DNA of 64,000 nucleotides from Sciurus carolinensis (lineage: Eukaryota > Chordata > Mammalia > Rodentia > Sciuridae). Positions 22,521 to 31,644 of this stretch are shown in pieces. The notes beneath the pieces are model-generated. The model saw nothing but the letters and a program-made list of their open reading frames with translations. It was not told the origin of the DNA and did no database searches. The DNA is taken from the NCBI RefSeq assembly GCF_902686445.1, contig NC_062219.1:142396057-142460056 (forward strand). The letters are read 5' to 3'. Both the position numbers and the translations under genes were made by a program. Within the stretch, counting starts at the first letter, position 1. Each line of letters opens with the position of its first letter.

Positions 22521-23080
22521 GGGGGCAAGTTCCAAGTTCCGTGAGGAGTGGAGGCAGAGGGATGGGGGTGGTGGTGAGAGGAGGGACTCCCAGCTCCCCA
22601 ACCTCTGCTTTGCCCAAAGTAGCTTTACAGTTTTAATGGTTTTGTATTTTGGAATTCTTGGTAATATTTGTTTTTAAAATGTTTCATTGTTTAAAAAATA
22701 AAAGAAAAATTTCAAATCTGGGTTAGGTGACATCTCAGATTCTTTCCAAGTGCAATAGACTATGCTTATGAGGAGGTTTTACAAGATAAAACATATGGGT
22801 TTGGTGAAAATGTAGCACATACTTTCCTCCAAAAAGCCTGATTTAATAAAATTTATTTCTTTCCAGTAAAGGAAATTTGTCATAGGACTTACTAATGCAA
22901 TTTAATTTGTAAGCCTTTAAAGACTTATATATAGAACATTCACAAATTAGAAAAGCAGTCTCTTGTTGGACCACATGTTGAGATTTGGGGTTTTGAAGTA
23001 TGCTCACTGTCCATGTGGGGCTGTGAGACCCTGGAGCCAATTACTGTGACTGCCCCCTCTTTATTTTCCCCAGGAATAAC
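22521..23080. other. unassigned sequence
   Basis: AT-rich, nothing recognised. Confidence 0.5.
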
Positions 23081-23082
23081 TT

Positions 23083-23130
23083 GGCACCTGGAGTATAGTA
23101 AGTGCTCAGTAAATGTTTATTGAAAGAAGA
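23083..23130 (+). repeat. MIR/L2 3' tail
   Basis: 'CTGGAGTATAGTAAGTGCTC' followed by 'AGTAAATGTTTATTGAAAGAAG' matches the shared MIR/L2 3' end. Confidence 0.6.
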
Positions 23131-23885
23131 TCTAAGGTGAAGTAGACTCTCACTGGACCTGTGTCAGAATTCTTGGTGATAGTAAAAGAAAAGAGCTTCC
23201 TTTCAAAGAAAGGGTGGATAGAGAAGAATTCAGAAATACAGATTAAGAGCTGACAGTACTCTTGGCTTAGGGGTGGGTAAAAATAGCAGGGCTTGTCTGT
23301 AGAATGGTTCTCTGTAGGTTAGAATGAGCAAGATTGAGGAAGGTAGTTTTTATGGCCCTCCCAGGACAGGCTGTCTAAATTCCAGGTCTCCTGGCAAGCC
23401 ACTTCATTCCCCTCACTGAAGCTGGTGGGTTATCAAATCTACTTTTCCCCCTCTCCCCTTGGAGGCTTCTCTAGTCGGTATCTGATCCTTATATTTAAGG
23501 TATTTGATGGGAAGGAACATAGGTAACCACTGAGGTGAGCCATGTTCTCCAGCCTTCTAGAATTCCCTTCCAGACACATGCAGCTAGCACCTGTGAGGAT
23601 ATTCACAGTAGGAGCCACCAGACATGCCATCTAGGAGACCCAGGCCCCAGTCCCAGAACTCAGGCAACTCAGCTATTTCTGGCCTCATGTTAAATAAAGG
23701 AATCAGACAAAAATACGTCCTCAATTCTGTTTCTTATTTAGGTTATTCCATTGAAATAGAATTGGGGGGACCCCAGGAGTGACCCACAGACACTTGTGCC
23801 TGTGTGATAAGGTCCTGGAGGAGGCCTTGGAGAACTCCCAACACCTTCAGCTCAAAGCACAAAGTGAGACACCTATCAGCCATGA
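23131..23885. other. unassigned sequence
   Basis: No repeat or motif recognised. The minus-strand frames of 63 codons are unremarkable. Confidence 0.45.
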
Positions 23886-23889
23886 ACGT

Positions 23890-24428
23890 TGCTTTAGTCA
23901 GCTTTTTTGCCATGGCGACCAAAAGACCTGACAAGAGCCATTAGAAGAGAAAAAGTTTATTTGGGGGCTCACAGTTTCAGAGGTCTCAGTCTACAGAGGG
24001 CTGATTCCATTCCTTGGGGCATCGGATGAGGTGAGGCAGAACATCAGAGCAGAAGAGTGGGTTGGAGGAAGACAGCTAGGAACATGGCACCCAGGAAGCA
24101 GAGAGCGCTCTCCTCACCATGATAAAATATAAACCGAAGGCACGCCCTCAGTGACCCACCTCCTCCAGCCACACCCCACCTGCCTACAGTTACCACTCGG
24201 TTAATCCCTATCAGGGGATTAATTCCCTGTTCAGCCAAATTCAAGTGTGTCTGGTGCAATTAGGGTCTTAAATCCTCAACAAAATCTTCTTTGGCATGGC
24301 CTGACAAGACCAATGGTCTTAAGGCTTGGCTCTTAAGGCTCTTATAACCTAATCATCTCACCTCTCTAAACCTTGCTTTGCCTCACACATGAGCTTTTAG
24401 AGGGACACCGCATGTCCAAACGATAACA
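23890..24428 (-). repeat. rodent-lineage solo LTR, antisense, with inserted inverted copy
   Basis: Same LTR family as 29679-30116 and 37248-37832, reversed: it starts TGCTTTAGTCAGCTTTTTTG and ends near CAAACGATAACA. The other two copies are about 440 bp without later insertions; this one is 539 bp because about 107 bp (24226-24332) replaces roughly 10 bp of the LTR. Of those, 91 bp are an exact inverted copy of 25034-25124. No clear 5-bp target-site duplication remains, so it is older or rearranged. Confidence 0.85.
24227..24317 (-). repeat. left arm of perfect 91-bp inverted repeat
   Basis: Runs from CTGTTCAGCCAAATTC to GACAAGACCAATGGT and is the exact reverse complement of 25034-25124, 91 of 91 bases by eye. 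It sits inside the antisense LTR, so this arm is likely the derived copy. Confidence 0.97.
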
Positions 24429-25033
24429 AAATCATCAATATAGTGCCGCCCTCTGGCTAGACTGTCCTAAGGAAATGGAGACTGACCCACGTCAGATTCA
24501 TGGAGAAAGGTGTCAGAAAGACCCTGATGGGTGCAGATAATGTTCACCTAGGACAGAAGGAGAAGCAGAACACAGGACTGAAACTAACTCTGTCCCACAT
24601 ATGGTTCTGCCTGAGGGCAGTTCTGGGCCCAGGAACAGAGCTAAACATACTTCTCGAGTCCCCTGAAGTAGATGTCTCTTGAACTATAGAGTCACTACCT
24701 TTTCTTCCTTGGCAATTTCACTTCTCCAGACTGCAGAACCCCACGAAGGTTTTGCTTGTGCCTTGATGGTGGAGTCCTTCTACCATGTTGGGATTTGCAT
24801 AGTTTACTTCGGTGGGTGACTAAGACAGAACGAAGTAATTAAACCCTTCATAAAACAGTCCATCAGCCACCTGCATGCAGAGCAAAGAGTCAGAGTTTGG
24901 TTGCTTTTTGGCAAGAAAGATTGAGTTCTTCAGCTTTCCCGTGGGTCCCATACAGGCTTCTAGCCAAATTACCTGTGAAAACTTCTTGGTTGTGGTATCA
25001 TTTTTTCCATTTGTATAAAAACAATAAATAAGT
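24429..25033. other. spacer between inverted arms, unassigned
   Basis: The 716-bp gap between the arms begins inside the LTR and continues through unique sequence here. Minus frame 24820-25128 (102 codons) overlaps the right arm but has no recognised motif. Confidence 0.5.
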
Positions 25034-25124
25034 ACCATTGGTCTTGTCAGGCCATGCCAAAGAAGATTTTGTTGAGGATTTAAGACCCTAATTGCACCAG
25101 ACACACTTGAATTTGGCTGAACAG
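25034..25124 (+). repeat. right arm of perfect 91-bp inverted repeat (likely donor)
   Basis: Begins ACCATTGGTCTTGTCAGGCC and ends TTTGGCTGAACAG. It lies in otherwise unassigned sequence that shows no sign of being interrupted, which makes it the probable source of the copy inside the LTR. Confidence 0.97.
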
Positions 25125-25890
25125 TCAAATCGAATGGGTTGGCTCAATTTAACCAGTTCAAATGTGGTGTGTAGCTCTTACAGAAAGATTCTTGGAAGGG
25201 ATTGGCCTTTAAGTGGATTGGCAATCCTCAGGTGTGTTTTCAACATCTACAAAATAAGGCTTTCCTTTGTTTTAAATGGGTAAGACTCAAGGAGAGAGAT
25301 GAAAAGAGATATTAGTTCATGTATTTGGGCATCCAATGTGTGCCCTGGAGGCATAGCAACAAAATAATTCACGTTTTAACATTTTTCTACGAACAGCGAA
25401 ATATTCCAACTGACGACCAATAATCTGACCAAGGAAAAAACACATGCTCATGAATAAATGAAAATCAGAATTTTACATCCTCTAAGTCCTTCTGCACTTG
25501 GGTGACATAGGGTAGGTGCGTAGTTCTGATTCTTCCCCTGGCTTTTCAGGAATCTACTGGCAGAGAGAGGAACCGCTTGTGGCACCTTCTACTCCTGTGG
25601 AGTTCTTGGATGGTGACTTACAACTGCCTCCTTCGCCCATCTGGTTCTCATTTTTATTTCTTCTTTACAAGGTCTCTGACTCATCTCCAACCAGACCTTT
25701 GGGTTTCCTGAAGGCCTTGCTTCTCCAGACGCGTGCCCCACCCGGGTATCTCAACTTGCTGTTGTCCATCGCAGGGAAGGGCAGAGAGAGCGGGACCACA
25801 ATTCACACAACCAACTGAGCAAGGTACAAAGAGCTTTTTCTTCATTCCTCTTTGACTTTAACACCCATAGCTATCAGTCCTGGGGTTTTG
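25125..25890. other. unassigned sequence
   Basis: Contains a 100-codon plus-strand frame (25516-25818) without recognised motif. No repeat identified. Confidence 0.45.
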
Positions 25891-25894
25891 CCCT

Positions 25895-26010
25895 TTCAAG
25901 CCCGCCAGGATCTCCCAGGGGCCTTCCTCCATCTCTCCACCACTCTTGCCACTCACTGTCTGAGCTCCTTCTCTTTCCTGGACTATTGTAACCAGCTTCA
26001 CACTGTCTCC
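25895..26010 (+). repeat. possible L2 fragment
   Basis: 'CTCCATCTCTCCACCACTC' and 'TCCTGGACTATTGTAACCAGC' resemble the L2 '...CCTGGACTACTGCAATAGCC...' block. Short and diverged. Confidence 0.45.
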
Positions 26011-26161
26011 TGAAGGCATTGGGGAAGATTTGGAAGAATTTTCATTGGAAAGTAACTCAATTGTATTCTTTTTGCCAGAAAAATAACACCCAACCCAGTA
26101 GAGAGTCCAAAGATGGCAGGAGGGGTGATGGAGAGAAATCCATTACTAAGCTTTGTTAGTT

Positions 26162-26436
26162 CAGTGGTTCTCCCTTATCTATGGTTTTAGGTAAAATATG
26201 AAATGGAAAAATCCAGAAATAAACAATTCATGAATTTTAAATAACTTTATAAGAGTGTGATAATTTTATTATTAGTTATCAATTTACTCTTTCTATTTTA
26301 TAAACTGAACTTTATCACAGGATGCATGTGTGTTCAGGAAAAGCATAGTATGTATAGGGTTTGGTACTAGCCATGGTTTCAGGAGTCCACTGGGGGCCTT
26401 GGAATATATCCCCCATGGATAAGAGGGGACCACTGT
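26162..26436. repeat. Tigger-type non-autonomous DNA transposon
   Basis: Ends CAGTGGTTCTCCCTTATC and GATAAGAGGGGACCACTG are inverted terminal repeats, with TA following the right end. Internal 'AATCCAGAAATAAACAATTC' and 'CAGGAGTCCACTGGGGGCC' are typical of Tigger/pogo-derived elements. The exact MER name is uncertain. Confidence 0.85.
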
Positions 26437-26439
26437 AAT

Positions 26440-27110
26440 CCAGATGAGAAACAAGAAGGGTTTGGATTAAGCTGGTGACAGAGACAATGAAAGGAAAAGG
26501 AGATGGGTATTTAGCAAGTAGAATAGAAAGCATATAGTCACTGAAGAGAAATGGAAGGTGAGGGAGAGGGAACAATTTGGAATGAAAGTCTTCCAGTTAG
26601 AATCTCAGGAGACTGGGTGGGGGGCTAATGTTATTCTGAGGAAGAGCAAATTAAAAAATCAGTCTGGGAAAATGATGACTTTAATGGGACATGTCAAAGT
26701 CTAGGTTCATGTGGGGAAATTCATATGGCGAGAGAATCCAACCAGTTATGTTTACCAATAGCTCCTGAGTAGCCAGCAAACCAGCCAAGCTAGGGAAGCC
26801 CACTTCCACAGCACAGCCCGTCTGAAGGCTAATACAGAGGCGAACCTGGAGGATACAGATCGAGAAGTCACGCGGTTAGAGATTATGATGCCAAAGCAAG
26901 AGTGCTTCTGATGTCAGCTGAACAGAGCCCATTAAATAAGAGGGAGATGGCAGGACCTGGGGACAATCACACTTTGGAAGGCACGGGAGAAGAAAAGGCC
27001 AGAGGAGTAGGAGGAAATTCAGGGAGGTGTGGTGTTACAGAAAGCAAGAGAGGAAAGAACTGGACAGTTAGGAGATTGGTGTCAGTGGAATGATGGGGAC
27101 AGATGGCAGA
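26440..27110 (-). repeat. L2 LINE relic, ORF2 RT region, antisense
   Basis: 'AATCCAGATGAGAAACAAG', 'GCTGGTGACAGAGACAATG' and 'AGAGGAGTAGGAGGAAATTC', then 'GGAGGTGTGGTGTTACAGAAAGC', are the antisense of the L2 RT C-terminal region and its downstream part. All frames are broken. The family assignment is by recall. Confidence 0.5.
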
Positions 27111-28395
27111 GGCCACCGGGGTGAACAGTGAATGAACAGCACAGGACGGAAGAGAAAAGAAGGGAAACAAAAGCAAAGAAGGAAGGGAGAAAGGAGGGTG
27201 TGTGGAGCTGCAGCCCACGTGTTTTGACAACCGGAGAGCAGGCGGGTCGCTGTCTGTGATCTCTGACGACAGTGATGATTCACACGGCTTATGTAATTGG
27301 AATTAGCCTACAGACTTGCTGTCCTGTAGAAGTGGGGTTTCCTAGTTTGGCTTGTTTGCTGGTAACTCAGGAGCTGCTCCTACATAAGGTCATACTTATA
27401 AAACCGAACCCTCAATAAGATTACTCAGAGGCTTGGCTGCTTCCTCCCTGACCATTTTGTTCTTAAGTTGAAAAAAGAAACAGCTCACTCTTCTAAAATA
27501 ACATTATACATCACTTTGAAATATGTCCTGTAGGTCAGCCCTGAAATCCAGTCTTTCTGAATACCCATGAAAGAAAAGCTTTTATATTAAAAAAACATAA
27601 AAAAGAAAATTCTTTTCTTTCGAATCTCAGGAGGGTGAGATTCTAAAAAAGAAAATTCTTGGTTTCCCCTCAAAAGCTTTGGTGTTTAGAAACCTACCTG
27701 CCGAAAGGAAACAACAGCAGAGGTGAGAATTCATCCAGTTCACACCTGATTTGTCTCTGCTGTGGTGATATGACAACTTCAAGAATCACTGGGGTTCTTT
27801 AAAGGAGAGATTTATTGGGCACTTAGACTTCAGTTTCTGCTCTGTTTTTATAATCCGTTTTGTTATCATATTAAAGTGACAAAGATAAACCCACTTATTT
27901 GTGGTTGCGCAGGCACCATTTGGAATATCTACTCAGCTCAAAAACATTCTAGTGTGCTCTCCTGACTGAGAGCAGCAGAGCCTGCCTTTCAGTTTGGACA
28001 ATTGGGTCAAACTCTCTTGTTCAAGGCTCCCCAGACCTGGGGTGGATGCCTGACCCCAAGGTCAGGGCTGACGCTTTGCCTAGGAACAGGGAACTAAGGC
28101 AGAGAGGTGCGAGTGTCTCTTCATTCCCTCTCCAAGTGTGAATTGGGCTGTAGTAAGCAGATGTCTCTCACTAGTGTGAAGGCCGAGCAGAAGAGAGAAA
28201 AAAAGACTTTCAGGAAAGAAGATTGAAATGGAAGCGGTGATGGGTGACAGGGAAGAGCATTCCATGACTTTCTGGTGACTTTCTGGCTCCTGGATGCTGT
28301 CCCTTCTAGAAGCAAGACCCCGTGCCTGCTCTGGCACATTGGGATGTGTTCTTGTCCTTATAGTGACCATCTTTGAAAGGTGGTAGCAACTCCAG
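27111..28395. other. unassigned sequence
   Basis: Purine-rich at 27110-27200. A 60-bp patch at 27601-27660 carries a repeated AAAGAAAATTCTT and a GAATCTCA/TGAGATTC inverted pair. Otherwise nothing recognised. Confidence 0.45.
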
Positions 28396-28399
28396 AGAG

Positions 28400-28478
28400 C
28401 ACCACACTGGGGACCGAGTCAAGGTTCATGTGGACATTGGGGAGACACTCCAGACCCAAACTATAGCAACCTCTTAAG
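28400..28478 (-). repeat. possible LTR 5' end fragment, antisense
   Basis: 'CATGTGGACATTGGGGAGAC' and 'CACTCCAGACCCAAACTATAGC' resemble the antisense start of a MaLR LTR. Too short for a firm call. Confidence 0.4.
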
Positions 28479-28489
28479 AGGTTTAAAAA

Positions 28490-28513
28490 ATGTTAGAGTG
28501 TGTGTTGCCTACT

Positions 28514-28584
<71 letters not shown>

Positions 28585-28624
28585 GTTAGAGTATGTGTTG
28601 CCAACTATGAGAGAGAGAGAGAGA
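28490..28624. repeat. tandem duplication spanning a (GA)n microsatellite
   Basis: The flank ATGTTAGAGTGTGTGTTGCC (28490) recurs, with two differences in its first 20 bases, as ATGTTAGAGTATGTGTTGCC (28583). Each copy is followed by a GA run: about 66 bp (28514-28581) after the first and about 16 bp after the second. Period 93 bp. Confidence 0.95.
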
Positions 28625-28879
28625 AAAGAAGAAGAAGAAGGAGGAGGAGGAGGAGGAAGAAGAAGAAGAAGAAGGAGGAGGAGGAGGAGAGGAAGAAGAA
28701 GAAGGGGAGGAGGAGGAGGAGGAGAAGAAGAAGAAGAAGAAGAAGAGAAGAAGAGGAAGAAGGAGGAGGAGGAGGAGGAGGAGGAGGAGGAGGAGGAGGA
28801 GGAGAAGAAGAAGAAGAAGAGAAGGAGAAAGAGGAGGAAGAGGAGGAGGAGGAGGAGGGGGAAGGGGAGGGAGAGGAGG
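28609..28879. repeat. uninterrupted homopurine tract, (GGA/GAA)n
   Basis: 271 bases with no pyrimidine, made of alternating blocks of GAA and GGA triplets. Purine bias continues with scattered C/T to 28920. The long frames in both directions (RERE, EEEE or SSSS/PPPP strings) come from the repeat and are not genes. Confidence 0.98.
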
Positions 28880-28924
28880 CAGGTGAGGAAGGTGAAGAGG
28901 AGGGAGGAGAAGAAGAAGAATGAA

Positions 28925-29567
28925 TCAAGGAAACCGGGAAGGGAGCAAATCAGAAGCTATCACCAAAGATGAAGTTGTCGTTGTATCAGAATCTTAGTGG
29001 GTTATTAGTAAAGAAACTATTGACACTGCTTTTTTCTGGAGCCACTGGTGAATCAGGAGACACTGTCAAGCAGGTATTGCTGTGGCCAGGGTGTCCTGAC
29101 CATCACTCCTTTCCTCACTCCCTGAGAGTTCCTGAAGTGTCAGGAGTCAGGCAGAACTAGGAGCTGGGCTTCTCCAGCAGCATCGACCGTGGCCAGCAGT
29201 AATCTCCCCCTTGAGGGAGGAGGGGCACCCAAGCCTCTATGGAGCATGACAGACATGAGACTGGAAATTCCTTCCCTGGGGATAATGCCTGTTATTCCTC
29301 ATATTCTGCAAAGGACAACAGTGTCACCATATCTAAGAGAGAAAACAGGGACTTGAAACTCACACTAAGCTACAAAAACTGCAATTGCTATTTTCCTTGG
29401 AATAGATTTCCAAGAAATAGATTCCCCCCTCTCATCACCAAAGACAGAGCCTGAAGGGGACAATTTACAAATTACTTGCCCCCCGTTAGTGTTGACAGAT
29501 AAAACACAGGGCACCCAGTCAAATTTGAATTTCAGATAAACAATAAGAAATCTGCATATTAAGATAC
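28925..29567. other. unassigned sequence
   Basis: 'GACAGATAAAACACAGGGCACC' and 'AATTTGAATTTCAGATAAAC' at 29490-29550 match a common mammalian repeat block whose family I cannot name. The rest is unique. Confidence 0.45.
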
Positions 29568-29678
29568 ATATTAAATTGTTAAAATGGCCGTACTATCACA
29601 AGTAATATACAGATTTAATGCAATCCCCATCAAATACCAATGACATTCTTCAGAGAGCTAGAAGCAAAAAACAGTCCT
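29568..29678 (+). repeat. truncated L1, first part (5' of LTR insertion)
   Basis: 'AAAATGGCCGTACTATCAC', 'GATTTAATGCAATCCCCATC' and 'CAATGACATTCTTCAGAGAG' are ORF2 sequence. The LTR starts at 29679, directly after GTCCT. Confidence 0.92.
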
Positions 29679-30116
29679 TGTTATGGTTTGGATGTGAGGT
29701 GTCCTCCAAAAGCTCATGTGTGAGACAATGCAAGAAGGTTTAGAGGAGAAATGGTTGGGTTATGAGAGTCTTAACCCAATCAGTGAATTAATCCCCTGAC
29801 AGGGATTAACTGAGTGGTAACTGAAGGCAAGAAGGGTGTGGCTGGAGGAGGTGGGCACTAGGGGTGTGCCTTTGGGGCATTTATTTGGTATCTGGTGAAT
29901 GGAATCTCTCTCTGCTCCTTGGTTGTTTTGTGAGCCGCTTCCCTCCACCACAATCTTCCGCCATGATGTTCCGCCTCACCTAGAGCCCAAGGCATGGAGC
30001 CTGCTGCCTTGTGGACTGAAACCTCTGAAACTGTGAGCACCTATGTAAACTTTCCCTCCTCTCCAATTGTCTTGTTGGGTCTTTTAATCACAACAGTGAA
30101 AAATCTGACTAAAACA
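29679..30116 (+). repeat. rodent-lineage solo LTR inside L1, 5-bp TSD
   Basis: 438 bp from TGTTATGGTTTGGATG to GACTAAAACA. The flanking GTCCT at 29674-29678 and 30117-30121 is a 5-bp target-site duplication, the size expected for ERVL/MaLR integration. The L1 reading resumes exactly across it. 'CTTAACCCAATCAGTG' and 'GTGTGGCTGGAGGAGGTGGGC' are shared with the copy at 37248. No internal proviral sequence remains, so it formed by LTR-LTR recombination. Confidence 0.95.
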
Positions 30117-31640
30117 GTCCTAAAATTCATCTGGAAGAATAAAAGACCCAGAATAGCCAAAGTAATTTTAAGCCAAAAATAACCCCCATACAATACCAGA
30201 GATATCACAATACCTGACTTCAAATTCTACTACAGAGCTAGAGTAACACAAACTGCATGATACTGGCAGAAACATAGATACATAGACCAATGGAACAGAA
30301 TAGAAGACAGAGACACACCCACACAGATACAGTCATCTGATCCTTGACAAAGGCGCCAAAAACATACATTGGAGAAAAGACAGCCTTTCTAACAAATGGT
30401 GCTGGGAAAACTGGTTATCCATATGTAGAAGAATGAAACTAGACCCTTATCTCACACCCTGCACAAAAGTCAACACAAAATGCTTCAAATGCCTAGGCAT
30501 TAGATCTGAAACTATGCAACTTCTAGAAGAAAATGTAGGGTCAACACTCCATCATGTAGGCAAGGGCAATGAGTTTCTTGATAGACACCTAAAGCTCAGG
30601 AAATAATGCCCAGAGTTATAAATGGTATGGCATCAAATTAAAAAGCTTCTGCACAGCAAAGGAAACAATTAGAAATGTGAAGAGCGAACCCTCAGATTGG
30701 GAGAAAATCTTTGTTAGCTACTCTTCTGATAGAGGATTAATATCTAGAATACATGAAAAACTCAAAAAACTTTACAAAAATCAAATAACCCAGTTTAATA
30801 AATGGGTAAAGGAACTAAACAGATACTTCTCAAAAGAAGAAATATAAATGGTCAACAGGTATTTGAAAAAACGTTCAACATAGTTAGCAATTAGGGAAAT
30901 GCAAATCAAAACGACACTGAGATTTCATCTAACACCAATCAGAATGGCAGTCCTCAAGAATACACACGATAAAAACGCTGGAGAGGATGTGGAGAAAAAG
31001 GAACACTTTTACACTGTTTATGGAATTGTAAATTAGTACAACCACTATGGAAATCAGTATTGAGGTTCCTCAAAAGACAAGGCATAGAACCACCATGTGA
31101 CCCAAGTATACCACTCCTCGGTATTTATCCTAAAGAATTAAAGTCAGCATGCTATAGTGATACATGCATACCCATGTTTATAGCAGCACAATTCACAATA
31201 GCCAAACCATGCAACCAGCCTACTTGTCTGCCAGGGGATGATGGATAAAGAAAATGTGTTATATATTCTCAATGAAGTTTTATTCAGCCATAAAGAAAAA
31301 TGAAATTATGTCATTTGAAGGAAAATGGATGGAGCTAGAGACCATTATGGTAAGTGAAATAGGTCAATTAAGAAATTCAATGGTTGTATGTTTTCTCTCC
31401 TACAAAGAGACGCTAGAGAGGAAAAGGGAAAATAAGGGGGGACAGGGATCTCATGAAAATTAGAGGGAGGTCAATAGAGGAAAGGGACCAGAGGGTGGGA
31501 GGAGGAGAGGGAGGCAAGAGCTAGGTAGTGATGTTAGCCATATTATAATGCTACACCGTGTGCGTGTGTGAATGTGTAATAACAAATCCCATCATTATGT
31601 ACGGCTAAAAGGCACTAATAAAAATGTGGAAAGGGAAAAA
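30117..31640 (+). repeat. truncated L1, ORF2 C-terminus and 3' UTR
   Basis: Continues ORF2 after the LTR: 'AGAATAAAAGACCCAGAATAG', 'CCATATGTAGAAGAATGAAAC', 'GGAGAGGATGTGGAGAAAAAGG' and 'GTATTTATCCTAAAGAATTAAAG'. ORF2 fragments at 31060-31248 and 31254-31463 (the latter with the C-terminal '...YSAIKKNEIMSFEGKWMELE...' block) are separated by a stop and a frame change. It ends near CACTAATAAAAATG. It is a close relative of the L1 at 16490. Confidence 0.93.
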
Positions 31641-31644
31641 TGTA

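Noticed and set aside
27601..27660. Hairpin and direct repeat AAAGAAAATTCTT
   Set aside because: Low-complexity A/T-rich DNA; arms are short and imperfect.
28490..28972. Long Arg/Glu-rich plus-strand ORFs and a Ser/Pro/Phe/Leu-rich minus ORF
   Set aside because: They are translations of the GA/GAA/GGA repeat in different frames.
31060..31463. Possible ORFs of 62 and 69 codons
   Set aside because: Fragments of L1 ORF2, separated by a stop and frame change.
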